A DNA stretch of 64,000 bases from Pseudomonas guineae (lineage in GTDB: Bacteria; Pseudomonadota; Gammaproteobacteria; Pseudomonadales; Pseudomonadaceae): NCBI RefSeq assembly GCF_900113745.1, contig NZ_FOQL01000006.1:38010-102009 (forward strand), in the 5' to 3' direction. Both the position numbers and the translations under genes were made by a program. Positions within the stretch are counted from its first letter, which is position 1. Each line of letters begins with the position of its first letter. A model generated the notes under the pieces. It was given only the letters and a program-made list of their open reading frames with translations. It made no database searches and had not been told where the DNA came from. Shown here piece by piece: positions 8,696-18,026 of this stretch.

Positions 8696-10155
8696 AGGCT
8701 GACTCCCGGCGTTAGGGTGGCAGGCAGGCTCAGGCTATCAGCCTCCAGCGAAGCCACTGGGTAGGCGCAATAATCAGCCGCGTAATAGGCACTGGCGCGG
8801 TGGTTACCGGACGCCCCAACACCGCCAAACGGCGCGGTGCTAGCGGCACCGGTCAGCTGCTTGTTCCAGTTAACGATACCCGCGCGACTGTGCAGCCAGA
8901 ACTGCTCATAGCGCGCCTTGGAGTCGGACAGCAGCCCAGCAGCCAGGCCATATTGCGTGTTGTTGGCCTCAGCAATCGCGGCATCAAAATCGGTGTAGCG
9001 AATCACCTGCAGCAGCGGGCCGAAGAGCTCCTCATCCGCCCGTTCGGCCAGGTCCGTAACATCAATAATGCCAGGCGTGAGCAAAGCCGCGCCTTGCAAC
9101 GGCTGGGACATTTTCAGCAGCGGCTTGGCGCCCTGGGTCAGCAGGTGCTGCTGCGCCTTGAGCAAGTGCTGAGCAGCATCCAGGGAAATCACCGAGCCCA
9201 TAAACGGCGCGGGCTGAGCATCGAAACTACCCACTTTGATACTCGCCGCCACTTCCACCAGGCGCTCCAGCAAGCTGTCACCCCACGCGCCTTGCGGCAC
9301 CAGCAGGCGCCGCGCACAAGTGCAGCGCTGGCCGGCGGAAATAAACGCCGACTGGATGATGGTGTACACGGCGGCATTGATGTCGCTGACCTGATCAACC
9401 ACCAGCGGGTTGTTGCCACCCATTTCCAGCGCAAGAATTTTGTTCGGACGACCGGAAAACTGCTTATGCAGCAGGTTGCCCGTGCGGCTGGAACCGGTGA
9501 AGAACAGCCCGTCGATGCCCGCATGGGCCGCCAGCGCCATGCCGGTATCACGGGCGCCCTGCACCAGGTTAAGTACGCCCGTCGGCAGGCCGGCTTCAAT
9601 CCAGCACTTGACCGTTAACTCGGCGACTTTCGGCGTCAGTTCGCTGGGCTTGAACACCACGCAGTTGCCTGCCAGCAGCGCCGGCACAATGTGGCCGTTG
9701 GGCAAGTGGCCAGGGAAGTTATAAGGCCCGAACACTGCGACTACGCCATGCGGTTTGTGCCGTAATACCGCGGTGGCATCGGCCAGCGGACCGCTCTTCT
9801 CGCCGGTGCGCTCGCGATAACTTTGTACCGAAATGGCGACTTTGTTGGCCATGCTGGTGACTTCGGTGGCGGTTTCCCACAACGGCTTGCCAGTTTCCTC
9901 GCCAATGCAGTGGCCCAGCGCGTCAGCCTGCTGCTTGAGGGTGGCGGCAAACTGCTCGAGCACGGCAATGCGCTGATCCAGCGAGCGCGAGGCCCAGGCT
10001 GGGAATGCGGCGCGGGCCGCCTGCACCGCCGCATCAACCTGGGCAGCGCTGGCTGCCTGACCGTGCCAGATGGCTTCCTGGCTAACCGGATTGAGCGATT
10101 CCAGGGCTTCACCCTGACCTGCGTGCCAGGCACCGGCGATGTAATGAGTGCTCAT
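8692..10155 (-). CDS. astD: N-succinylglutamate 5-semialdehyde dehydrogenase AstD/AruD
   Basis: NAD-dependent oxidation of N-succinylglutamate semialdehyde to N-succinylglutamate, fourth AST step. The 487-residue protein is an aldehyde dehydrogenase: catalytic Glu in LEMGGNNP (about residue 245), catalytic Cys in SAGQRCTCARR (about 279), and GPYNFPGHLPNG of the cofactor site. Translationally coupled to astB by a 4-nt overlap. A 130-bp gap with a tandem repeat separates it from aruG. Confidence 0.96.
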   Translation of the reverse strand: MSTHYIAGAWHAGQGEALESLNPVSQEAIWHGQAASAAQVDAAVQAARAAFPAWASRSLDQRIAVLEQFAATLKQQADALGHCIGEETGKPLWETATEVTSMANKVAISVQSYRERTGEKSGPLADATAVLRHKPHGVVAVFGPYNFPGHLPNGHIVPALLAGNCVVFKPSELTPKVAELTVKCWIEAGLPTGVLNLVQGARDTGMALAAHAGIDGLFFTGSSRTGNLLHKQFSGRPNKILALEMGGNNPLVVDQVSDINAAVYTIIQSAFISAGQRCTCARRLLVPQGAWGDSLLERLVEVAASIKVGSFDAQPAPFMGSVISLDAAQHLLKAQQHLLTQGAKPLLKMSQPLQGAALLTPGIIDVTDLAERADEELFGPLLQVIRYTDFDAAIAEANNTQYGLAAGLLSDSKARYEQFWLHSRAGIVNWNKQLTGAASTAPFGGVGASGNHRASAYYAADYCAYPVASLEADSLSLPATLTPGVSL

Positions 10156-10217
10156 CTTGTTTTATCACTCCCAGCAAGGTGGAGACCCGGCTAGCCGCCG
10201 AATCAGCAATTTGAGAT

Positions 10218-10287
10218 AGCCGCGCCATAATCGACGCGAAGGCGCAACGTTTAGCCGCGCCATAATCGACGCGAAGGCGCAACGTTT
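10218..10287. repeat. 35-bp tandem duplication at the 3' end of aruG
   Basis: Two perfect 35-bp copies lie head to tail (10218-10252 and 10253-10287). The unit reads AGCCGCGCCATAATCGACGC followed by GAAGGCGCAACGTTT. The second copy ends inside the aruG stop codon (10286-10288), and the AGCCGCGC start of the unit resembles the last codons of aruG, so the unit looks like a duplication of the gene end including its stop. Confidence 0.9.
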
Positions 10288-11302
10288 AGCCGCGCGCGGA
10301 AACCGCGACCGCGCGAACCTGATCACCCGCTGACAGCTGCAGACGTTTGGCGGTTTGCGCATCAACCACCAACGTACCGGCCGCCAGACGCGCCGCCGCA
10401 ACCGTAATGCGGCAGTCTTCACGCTTACGGTTATGAATCAGGTAGTGCGTGGCGTCATCGCCTGGCGTGCCGATGGCCAGCACCAGCACCTGACTGTCGT
10501 GTATCGCACGGATTTTCGCGGTTTGCGCCTCGATGGCCGGGCCGGCGTCGAAGATGTCGACATAGCCCTGATAACTGAAACCTTCGCCCTTAAGCATGGC
10601 CAGCGCCGGCTCGGTGTCCGGATGGACGCGACCGATGGTGTTGCGCGCATCCTCGGAAAGGAAGCAGGTGTAGAGCGGAAACTTAGGCATCAGCTCGGCG
10701 ATAAAGGCCTTGTTGCCGACGCCCGTGAGGTAGTCGGCCTGACTGAATTCCATTCTAAAAAAGTGCCGACCCAGGCATTCCCAGAACGGCGAGCGGCCCT
10801 GCTCATCGGACATACCGCGCATCTCGGCGATAACCTTGTCACCGAATAGCTCACGGAATTCGGCGATAAACAGAAAGCGCGCCTTCGACAACAAACGACC
10901 GTTGAGCCCGCTGCGTTGGTCGCTGCGCAAGAACAGCGAGCACAGCTCGGAGTTACCGGTCAGGTCGTTGGCCAAGAACAGGGTGGGAATCTGCCGATGG
11001 ATATTCAGTTCCTGCGAGGCGCTGACGGTCAAACCAACCCGGTAGTTGTACCAAGGCTCGCGCAGGCCAACAGCACCGGCGACAGCCGAAATACCGACCA
11101 CCTCGCCATTGTCGTCTTCAAGCACGAACAGGTAGTCGGCATCGCCGCGGGCGGCCTCACCGCGAAAGGTTTTTTCAGCCCAGCCGACGCGGTGCGCCAA
11201 GCGCTCCTCATTGGCGGGCAACGTGGTCAGACCAGCGCCGGTACTGCGTGCCAGTTGAAACAGAGCTGGCAGATCGGTGCTGCGAACGGGACGAACGATC
11301 AT
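10286..11302 (-). CDS. aruG: Arginine N-succinyltransferase, beta subunit (AstA/AruG)
   Basis: Transfers succinyl from succinyl-CoA to the alpha-amino group of arginine (and ornithine), the first AST step; in Pseudomonas it acts as a heteromer of AruF and AruG. The 338-residue protein starts MIVRPVRSTDLPALFQLA and has the AstA-family GNAT-like fold, with NEERLAHRV and PKFPLYTCFL. The companion gene aruF lies 11 bp upstream. The two proteins are clearly paralogous (DLTGNS, FLAELMPxxPIY, GRxHPDTEPAL). ATG at 11302 follows a TAAGGAGT site. Confidence 0.95.
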   Translation of the reverse strand: MIVRPVRSTDLPALFQLARSTGAGLTTLPANEERLAHRVGWAEKTFRGEAARGDADYLFVLEDDNGEVVGISAVAGAVGLREPWYNYRVGLTVSASQELNIHRQIPTLFLANDLTGNSELCSLFLRSDQRSGLNGRLLSKARFLFIAEFRELFGDKVIAEMRGMSDEQGRSPFWECLGRHFFRMEFSQADYLTGVGNKAFIAELMPKFPLYTCFLSEDARNTIGRVHPDTEPALAMLKGEGFSYQGYVDIFDAGPAIEAQTAKIRAIHDSQVLVLAIGTPGDDATHYLIHNRKREDCRITVAAARLAAGTLVVDAQTAKRLQLSAGDQVRAVAVSARG

Positions 11303-11313
11303 GCGCTAACTCC

Positions 11314-12345
11314 TTAAACCGCAACCAGGCGTACGCTGACGCCCTCGCCGACGCCTAGGGCTTCGGCGGCCGCAACACTTAGGGTGACCGGCTTACCCGG
11401 TGCCCAATCCAGCTCCGCGACAATCGCGCGAAAATCCTGTAGCTGACCATTGCTGATCAAGTACGGCCGCCCGCCTTTGATCGGCTCGCGCGGCTCAGCA
11501 GAAGAGACATGCACTGGCACCACGCGGCTCTGGGCAATCGAGCGAATGCCCGAGGTGCGCGCATGTAGAGTCGGGCCGCCATCGAAGATGTCGATGTAAT
11601 GGTCGGTCTCAAAGCCTTCACGCATGAGAATGTCAAAGCTGATCTGCGCCCGTGGATGCACCTGCCTCATGGCTTCCTGGGCTTCATCCGGCAGCAACGG
11701 CACATAAATCGGGTAGTGCGGCATCAACTCAGCGAGGAAGGTGCGGCTCTTAAGACCACACAGGCGCTCGGCTTCGGTGTAGTTCATATCGAAGAAGTTA
11801 CGCCCCACGGCATCCCAGAACGGCGAATCGCCAGCGTCATCGCTGTAACCAACGATCTCCACCACAACAGCATCAGCAAAGCGCTCCGGGTGGCTGGCCA
11901 AAAACAGCAGACGCGCCCGCGAGTTGAGGTCGGACCAGGCGGTATTCACCAGCGGTTGCTCGACGTAGAAGCTTGTCAGCAAGCTGTTACCGGTGAGGTC
12001 GTGGCACAGCGAAAGTACGTGGATCTTGTTATGGATCTTCAGCTCGCGCGAGTTATGCACGAAGGTTTCGTTGCGGAAGCTGTAAAACGGCTCCGAGTAA
12101 CCGGCCGAGGCGACGATGCCGGAGCAACCAACCAAACGGCCGCTGGCGCTGTCTTCGAGGACGAAAAAGTAGCTCTCTTCACCGTTAAAGCTGACTTCGG
12201 CGGAGAACGAGGCTTCCGAGGCAGCAATCTTTTCGCGCAGACGGCCACTGTCGTCCGGCAGTGAAGTCACACCAACCGGGCTGTCCACGGCGAGACGCTG
12301 CACTTCAGTGAGGTCGGCCATTTGCGCGGGGCGCATCACCAGCAT
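11314..12345 (-). CDS. aruF: Arginine N-succinyltransferase, alpha subunit AruF
   Basis: Alpha subunit of the arginine/ornithine N-succinyltransferase. I chose ATG 12345 (MLVMRPAQMADLTEVQRLA, 343 residues) because of the strong AAAGGAGTG ribosome site; the open frame extends further upstream without family similarity. Motifs shared with AruG include DLTGNSLLTSF, AELMPHYPIYVPLLP and a QVHPRAQI segment. It is 11 bp upstream of aruG, and 173 bp downstream of aruC. Confidence 0.95.
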   Translation of the reverse strand: MLVMRPAQMADLTEVQRLAVDSPVGVTSLPDDSGRLREKIAASEASFSAEVSFNGEESYFFVLEDSASGRLVGCSGIVASAGYSEPFYSFRNETFVHNSRELKIHNKIHVLSLCHDLTGNSLLTSFYVEQPLVNTAWSDLNSRARLLFLASHPERFADAVVVEIVGYSDDAGDSPFWDAVGRNFFDMNYTEAERLCGLKSRTFLAELMPHYPIYVPLLPDEAQEAMRQVHPRAQISFDILMREGFETDHYIDIFDGGPTLHARTSGIRSIAQSRVVPVHVSSAEPREPIKGGRPYLISNGQLQDFRAIVAELDWAPGKPVTLSVAAAEALGVGEGVSVRLVAV

Positions 12346-12518
12346 GGTGTCACTCCTTTGAATAAAAGTTCCAAGAAGCCCTCGCGAGCCACTCAGAGAA
12401 AACCGCAGGCCAAGGCCGCGGCACACACAGAGACGGGCTTCCTTGCTGTTAGCTCAACCCGTCCTGGGTCGAGCGGGCACAGCCTGAACCGCCGCAATAA
12501 CGACGGATCAGACCGCAA

Positions 12519-13754
12519 TCAGGCTTGGCTGAGCTTGGCCACGGCACGCTCTAAGCACGCTAGGCCTTCATCGATATCAGCGTCTTCAACCACGAGGCTC
12601 GGGGCAAAGCGCACCACGTCCGGGCTGGCTTGCAGGACCATCACGCCCTCCACCGCCGCCGCATCAAGAATCGCCTTGGCCTTGCCTTTCCACGCATCGG
12701 AGAGCACTGCACCGATCAACAAGCCCAGGCCGCGCACTTCGCTGAACACGCCGTATTGCTGACCGATCTGCTCCAGCTTGGTTTTAAAACGCTGATGCTT
12801 GGCCTTTACCCCAGCCAGCACTTCAGGGGTGTTGATGGTGTCGATTACCGCCTCGCCCACCGCGCAGGCCAGCGGGTTACCGCCGTAGGTGGTGCCATGA
12901 GTGCCGACCGCCAGGTGCTTGGCCAGCTCAGTGGTGGTGAGCATTGCGCCAATAGGGAAGCCACCGCCCAGGCTCTTGGCGCTGGAGAGAATGTCCGGGA
13001 TCACGCCGTAGTGCATGTAGGCGAACAACTCGCCGCTGCGGCCCATGCCGCTCTGCACTTCGTCGAACACCAACAGGGCATTGTGCTTGTCGCACAGCTC
13101 GCGGGCCGCTTGCAGGTAAGCCAGATCGCCCGGCAGTACGCCGCCTTCACCCTGAATCGGCTCCAGCACCACGGCGCAGGTTTTGTCCGATACCGCCGCC
13201 TTCAGCGCCTCGATATCGTTATAGGGAATATGGCTAATGCCCTGAATCTTCGGACCAAAACCGTCGGAATACTTTGGCTGCCCACCGACGCTGACAGTAA
13301 ACAGGGTGCGGCCGTGGAAGCTGTTGGTCGCGGCGATGATTTCGTGCTTGTCTTCGCCAAACTTATCGAAGGCCACGCGACGGGCCAGCTTGAACGCGGC
13401 CTCGTTGGCTTCAGCGCCGGAGTTACAGAAGAACACACGATCGGCGAAGGTGGCGTCAATCAGCTTCTTGGCCAGGCGCAGCGCCGGCTCATTGGTGAAC
13501 ACGTTGGACACATGCCACAGCTTGCCGGCCTGCTCGGTCAGCGCGTTAACCAGTGCCGGATGGGCATGACCCAGCACGTTGACGGCGATACCACCGGCAA
13601 AGTCGATCAGCTCGCGACCGCTTTGATCCCATACACGCGAGCCAGCGCCGCGTACGGGGATAAAGGCAGCGGGTGCGTAGTTAGGCACCATCACTTGGTC
13701 GAAATCGGCGCGCTGCACCGGGTGACGCTTCACCGGGTCGTGCTGAACAGACAT
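12519..13754 (-). CDS. aruC: Succinylornithine / acetylornithine aminotransferase AruC
   Basis: PLP-dependent transamination of N2-succinylornithine with 2-oxoglutarate (third AST step); in Pseudomonas the same enzyme also serves as N-acetylornithine aminotransferase in arginine synthesis. Class III aminotransferase features: FCNSGAEANEAAFKLAR (about residue 105-120), LVFDEVQSGMGRSG (about 225), and the PLP lysine in DILSSAKSLGGGFPIGAM (about 250). ATG 13754 (MSVQHDPVKRHPV, 411 residues) has an AGGAGAG site; the 10-residue longer frame does not. First gene of the operon, downstream of ArgR-like sites. Confidence 0.95.
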   Translation of the reverse strand: MSVQHDPVKRHPVQRADFDQVMVPNYAPAAFIPVRGAGSRVWDQSGRELIDFAGGIAVNVLGHAHPALVNALTEQAGKLWHVSNVFTNEPALRLAKKLIDATFADRVFFCNSGAEANEAAFKLARRVAFDKFGEDKHEIIAATNSFHGRTLFTVSVGGQPKYSDGFGPKIQGISHIPYNDIEALKAAVSDKTCAVVLEPIQGEGGVLPGDLAYLQAARELCDKHNALLVFDEVQSGMGRSGELFAYMHYGVIPDILSSAKSLGGGFPIGAMLTTTELAKHLAVGTHGTTYGGNPLACAVGEAVIDTINTPEVLAGVKAKHQRFKTKLEQIGQQYGVFSEVRGLGLLIGAVLSDAWKGKAKAILDAAAVEGVMVLQASPDVVRFAPSLVVEDADIDEGLACLERAVAKLSQA

Positions 13755-13828
13755 CTGAGCTCTCCTAACGAGGAACACCTGCATTGACTAGCAGGCGACG
13801 TAACGGATTGTAGGGACTGATCCAGAGC

Positions 13829-13900
13829 CGGCATTGCCGCCATGCGACAACTTCTTATAGCGCCGACCCGTGGTAAACCGCTGCTTTCGCAAATGCGACA
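13829..13900 (-). promoter_or_regulatory. Putative ArgR half-sites upstream of aruC
   Basis: Two sequences on the minus strand fit the Pseudomonas ArgR half-site pattern TGTCGC-N8-AA: TGTCGCATTTGCGAAA (13900 downwards) and TGTCGCATGGCGGCAA (13849 downwards). A degenerate copy (GGTCGG) lies about 20 bp upstream of the second. They are 75-146 bp before the aruC start, where ArgR activates this operon in P. aeruginosa. Pattern match only. Confidence 0.55.
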
Positions 13901-14008
13901 GAAAGCATCGTGAAGGCGCAGTTTAAATGCAGCTCGCCGGCCGTGGCGCGGTTTTATCCGCCAGGCGCAAAGGTTTTTAGGGCCCGCCATCCATGCCGGC
14001 GAACCGGT

Positions 14009-15211
14009 TCAGGCCGGCACGGGGACCCCGACCGGCACTGGCGGACGATCCAGGCTGAGAAATTCGATTAAGCGCGCCTTTTGCGCCATCGCATCCTGGT
14101 AACCCAACTCAATCAACTCATTGCAGTAACCTGGCTCGAACAGCAGGTAACTCAACACCCCCGCACCACTGGCCTTGGTTGCACCCGGCCCACGTAGAAA
14201 CAGGCGCAGCGCCCTGGGCATCTCGCGTCGATGACGGGCGGCGATCAGGTCCAGCGGCTGGCTAGGTGAAATCACTAACACATCCACCGGCTTGAGCCCT
14301 AGGCCGCGCGGGTGGCGCTCGGCGGGAATCAAGCTACTCATCTGATTGAGCCGCTCAAGCATCTCAATGTCGCTTTCCAGATTATCGACAAAGGTGCTGT
14401 TGAGCATATGCCCACTGATTTGCGCCAGGCTTGGCGGGTGACTGGCCTTGGGGCGTACTACCGGCACCTGGGCTTCCGCGCCTATAGGATTATCACTGAC
14501 CCCGACCACCAACACGCGGTTTGCCCCCAAGTGCAAGGCGGGACTGATCGGGGCTGACTGGCGCACTGCACCGTCGCCAAAGTATTCGCGGTTGATCTTT
14601 ACCGGCGGGAAAATCAGCGGTATTGCCGCGCTGGCCAGCAGATGCTCAAGCGCTAACCGGGTAGGTACACCGACCCGTCGATGACGAAACCAGGGGTCGA
14701 TGTTGCCGCGCCCCTGGTAAAAGGTCACCGCCTGACCGCTCTCGTAACCAAAGGCGGTGACGGCCACCGCCCGCAACTGGCGATGCCGCACGGCGGCGGA
14801 TATACCGGTGAAATCCAGTTCGCGCGCCAGCAGCTTGGCCAGCGGTGCGCTGTCGAGCAGCGCCACTGGCACCGAGCCGCCTAAGCCCAGCAGGCTGTGA
14901 CCGATAAAGCGGCTGGCCTGACGCAATACGCCCGGCCAATCACTGCGGTACACATGACGGGTATGAAAACCCTGCCACACACTGGTCAGCCGGTGCACCG
15001 CTTCGGTGAAGTGCAATGCACCGCAGGCCAGACCAACCGCATTGATCGCCCCAGCAGAGGTGCCGACTATTACAGGGAAAGGGTTGTGCGCCGCATTGGG
15101 CAGCAGGTCAGCGATGGCGGCCAGCACACCCACTTGATAGGCCGCCCGGGCGCCACCGCCGGAGAGAATCAGCCCGGTGACCGGCTGATTGGTTGAAGCA
15201 GTGTGCGGCAT
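14009..15211 (-). CDS. Patatin-like phospholipase / acylhydrolase
   Basis: A serine acyl hydrolase of the patatin (RssA/YjjU-like) family, with an intact catalytic dyad. The oxyanion loop GGGARAAYQVG is at residues 18-28, the nucleophile elbow GTSAGAINA (GxSxG) near 50, and the catalytic Asp in the DGAVRQSAP motif near 212. Length is 400 residues with the start at 15211 (MPHTASTNQP). No signal peptide, so it is probably cytoplasmic or peripheral on the inner membrane. It precedes an LpxL-like acyltransferase on the opposite side of minCDE; a similar gene occupies this place in P. aeruginosa (recalled as PA3241). The lipid substrate is unknown. Confidence 0.88.
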   Translation of the reverse strand: MPHTASTNQPVTGLILSGGGARAAYQVGVLAAIADLLPNAAHNPFPVIVGTSAGAINAVGLACGALHFTEAVHRLTSVWQGFHTRHVYRSDWPGVLRQASRFIGHSLLGLGGSVPVALLDSAPLAKLLARELDFTGISAAVRHRQLRAVAVTAFGYESGQAVTFYQGRGNIDPWFRHRRVGVPTRLALEHLLASAAIPLIFPPVKINREYFGDGAVRQSAPISPALHLGANRVLVVGVSDNPIGAEAQVPVVRPKASHPPSLAQISGHMLNSTFVDNLESDIEMLERLNQMSSLIPAERHPRGLGLKPVDVLVISPSQPLDLIAARHRREMPRALRLFLRGPGATKASGAGVLSYLLFEPGYCNELIELGYQDAMAQKARLIEFLSLDRPPVPVGVPVPA

Positions 15212-15323
15212 TGGCGAGTTCCCACTGTTTTTTCGCCAGTATAGGAGCCCGCCAGGCGCACACGAAACCATCAAGCGCCAACAAAACCGACTTAGCTGCT
15301 GAGCCCGCTAGAGGGATATCGGC

Positions 15324-16250
15324 TTAGCGCTTCTTTTTATACAGCTTCGGCTCGCCGTCGGGCCGGGTCTTGAAACGTCGATGTGCCCACAGATACTGCT
15401 CGGGACACGCGCGGACAGCCTGCTCGACCCACTGATTAACCCGCAGGCAATCAACCTCCTCGCTCTGCGTAGGGAAATCCGCTAGCGGCGGATGAATCAC
15501 TAGGCGATAGCCCTGACCATCGGGCAAGCGCTGCTGGGTAAACGGGATCACCTGAGCACGCCCCATACGGGCGAACTTGCCGGTGGCGGTCACAGTGGCC
15601 GCCGGCACGCCGAACAGCGGCACGAATAGGCTGCGCTGCGCACCGTAGTCCTGGTCCGGCGCGTACCACACCACCCCGCCGGCGCGCAGCAGCTTGAGCA
15701 TGCCGCGCACATCATCACGGCCGATCACCCCCAGCAGGCGCTGCTCGCGGCCACGGCGCTGCACATAATCAAACAGCGGGTTTTTATGTGGGCGATACAT
15801 GCCATACATGTTCTGCGCCATGCCGAGCAGGCCACCGCCCATTTCCAGGGTGGTGAAATGCAGCGCCATCAGGATCACGCCCTGACCGTCAGCCTCGGCC
15901 TGACGCAAATGCTCCAGCCCTTCGATTGTGCCCAGGCGACGCAGGCGCTCGGCCGGCCACCACCAAGCCATGGCCATCTCAAAGAAGGTGATCCCGGTCG
16001 AGGCGAAGTTTTCCTTTAGTAACGCTTCGCGCTCGGCCGCCGCCATCTGCGGGAAACACAGCTCTAGGTTGCGCGCGGCAATCTTGCGCCGCGCACTGGC
16101 CAGCCGGTACATCAGCGCACCAAGACCACGACCCAGCCACAGCAGCACTTTATAAGGCAGCTGGGCAATCAGCCACAGCAACCCCAAACCCAGCCACAAC
16201 AGCCAGAAACGCGGATGCAGGAAATAAGCACGGAAAACAGGACGATCCAT
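15324..16250 (-). CDS. lpxL: LpxL/HtrB-type lipid A acyltransferase
   Basis: Inner-membrane lysophospholipid acyltransferase that adds a secondary acyl chain, typically laurate, to Kdo2-lipid IVA or its Pseudomonas equivalent. There is an N-terminal membrane anchor (FWLLWLGLGLLWLIAQLPY, residues 15-33) and the catalytic HX4E motif HFTTLE (about residue 132), as in E. coli LpxL, followed by MYRPHKNP and WYAPDQDYG. The ATG at 16250 (MDRPVFRAYFL, 308 residues) fits the family; a GTG six codons upstream is possible. Pseudomonads carry two paralogues, so the exact acyl position modified is uncertain. Confidence 0.9.
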   Translation of the reverse strand: MDRPVFRAYFLHPRFWLLWLGLGLLWLIAQLPYKVLLWLGRGLGALMYRLASARRKIAARNLELCFPQMAAAEREALLKENFASTGITFFEMAMAWWWPAERLRRLGTIEGLEHLRQAEADGQGVILMALHFTTLEMGGGLLGMAQNMYGMYRPHKNPLFDYVQRRGREQRLLGVIGRDDVRGMLKLLRAGGVVWYAPDQDYGAQRSLFVPLFGVPAATVTATGKFARMGRAQVIPFTQQRLPDGQGYRLVIHPPLADFPTQSEEVDCLRVNQWVEQAVRACPEQYLWAHRRFKTRPDGEPKLYKKKR

Positions 16251-16393
16251 AAAGCAGGTCCGAGGCACGCAAGAAAGCGCGGCATTCTATCAGGACTTTC
16301 CCTGAGCCTTGGTTTCGCCGCATGCAACTTGCGAGCGCGCGGCGTTCTCGCTATAAGACCGACTTACTTTTATCAGGCCGTACCAGGCAGACC

Positions 16394-17119
16394 ATGAGCC
16401 CAGCTGATCTTCTCGAGCAAAACCCCGTATTCCAGCTAAAAGGCAGCATGCTGGCCATCACCGTCATGGAGTTAGCGTACAACGACCTCGCCCGCCTCGA
16501 CCTGCAACTCAGCGAAAAAGTCGCCCAGGCTCCGGCCTTTTTCAGCAACACCCCGCTGATCCTGGCTCTCGATAAGCTGCCGGAAAGCGAAGGCACACTC
16601 GACCTGGCCGAACTAATGGCCGTCTGCCGCAAGCACGGCCTGCGCACCCTGGCCATTCGCGCCAGCCGCGCAGCCGATATTAGCGCCGCCGAAGCGCTGG
16701 ACCTGCCCGTACTGCCGCCGTCGGGTGCGCGTGAGCGCCCGATTGAGCTGGCCCCGGCAAAACCGGAAAAACCAGCTGAGCCGGAGTGCAAACCGAGCAA
16801 GATCATCACCAGCCCAGTGCGTGGCGGCCAACAAATTTATGCCCAGGGCGGCGACCTGATTGTTCTGGCGCCGGTCAGCGCCGGTGCGGAACTTCTCGCC
16901 GATGGCAACATCCATGTTTACGCACCGATGCGCGGCCGTGCGTTAGCCGGCATCAAGGGCAACCTCAAGGCGCGGATTTTCTGCCAGCAAATGGGCGCAG
17001 AGCTGCTCTCCATCGCCGGTCACTACAAGGTCGCCGAAGACTTGCGCCGCGACCCTCTTTGGGGCGAAGCGGTGCATGTCTGCCTGTCGGGTGACGTGTT
17101 GAACATCACCCGCCTTTAA
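16394..17119 (+). CDS. minC: Septum site-determining protein MinC
   Basis: FtsZ polymerisation inhibitor that blocks polar division; MinD recruits it to the membrane. The 241-residue protein has the N-terminal MinC_N domain (VFQLKGSMLAITVMEL), a linker rich in Pro/Glu/Lys (about 105-130) and the beta-helical C-terminal domain with VRGGQQIYAQGGDLIVL and GNIHVYAPMRGRALAG repeats. ATG at 16394 (MSPADLLEQNP) is used; the frame extends 24 codons upstream without similarity. The ribosome site is weak (CAGGCAGACC). First gene of minCDE, divergent from lpxL. Confidence 0.96.
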   Translation: MSPADLLEQNPVFQLKGSMLAITVMELAYNDLARLDLQLSEKVAQAPAFFSNTPLILALDKLPESEGTLDLAELMAVCRKHGLRTLAIRASRAADISAAEALDLPVLPPSGARERPIELAPAKPEKPAEPECKPSKIITSPVRGGQQIYAQGGDLIVLAPVSAGAELLADGNIHVYAPMRGRALAGIKGNLKARIFCQQMGAELLSIAGHYKVAEDLRRDPLWGEAVHVCLSGDVLNITRL

Positions 17120-17210
17120 CGGATACTGCCGCCACTTTCAAACAGGGCAGCCGGAAGCCTGAAATAGGCCATGGAACCTGCGTTATCTCTACATTTTAGG
17201 GTGAATCACC

Positions 17211-18026
17211 TTGGCCAAGATCCTCGTTGTTACGTCCGGCAAAGGTGGCGTTGGTAAAACCACCACCAGCGCTGCCATCGGTACCGGCCTTGCCCTGCGC
17301 GGGCACAAGACTGTCATCGTCGACTTCGACGTCGGCCTGCGTAACCTTGACCTGATCATGGGCTGCGAGCGCCGCGTGGTCTACGACTTCGTCAATGTGG
17401 TCAACGGCGAAGCCACCCTGTCGCAGGCGCTGATCAAAGATAAGCGCTTGGAAAATCTTTTTGTGCTGGCCGCCAGCCAGACGCGCGACAAAGACGCGCT
17501 GACCGAAGAAGGCGTTGAAAAAGTCCTCAATGAACTGCGCGAGAACTTCGAATACGTGGTTTGCGACTCGCCAGCCGGTATCGAAAAAGGCGCGCACCTG
17601 GCCATGTACTTCGCCGATGAGGCGATTGTCGTGACCAACCCAGAAGTGTCCTCGGTACGTGACTCCGACCGCATGCTCGGCCTGCTGGCAAGTAAATCGC
17701 GCCGCGCCGAGAAGGGCGAAGAACCAATCAAGGAACACCTCCTGTTGACCCGCTATAACCCTGAGCGCGTGATCAAAGGCGAAATGCTCGGCGTTGAAGA
17801 CGTTGAGGAAATCCTCGCCATCCGCCTACTCGGCGTGATCCCTGAGTCGCAGGCCGTACTCAAGGCCTCGAACCAGGGCGTACCGGTGATCCTCGACGAC
17901 CAGAGCGATGCAGGCCAGGCTTACAGCGACGCGGTTGACCGCCTGCTGGGCAAGGAAGTGGCGCATCGGTTCCTCGATGTGCAGAAGAAGGGATTCATGC
18001 AGCGCTTGTTTGGAGGTCGTGAATGA
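17211..18026 (+). CDS. minD: Septum site-determining ATPase MinD
   Basis: Membrane-associated ParA-type ATPase that oscillates pole to pole and activates MinC. The deviant Walker A KGGVGKTT is at residues 10-17; Walker B and DSPAGIEKGA are near 120; the C-terminal membrane-targeting amphipathic helix is MQRLFGGRE. The start is TTG at 17211 (AKILVVTSGKGG), 9 nt after TTAGGGTGA. It overlaps minE by ATGA (18023-18026), so the two are translationally coupled. Confidence 0.98.
   Translation: MAKILVVTSGKGGVGKTTTSAAIGTGLALRGHKTVIVDFDVGLRNLDLIMGCERRVVYDFVNVVNGEATLSQALIKDKRLENLFVLAASQTRDKDALTEEGVEKVLNELRENFEYVVCDSPAGIEKGAHLAMYFADEAIVVTNPEVSSVRDSDRMLGLLASKSRRAEKGEEPIKEHLLLTRYNPERVIKGEMLGVEDVEEILAIRLLGVIPESQAVLKASNQGVPVILDDQSDAGQAYSDAVDRLLGKEVAHRFLDVQKKGFMQRLFGGRE

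Noticed and set aside
10218..10287. CRISPR-like repeat
   Set aside because: Only two contiguous copies with no spacers.
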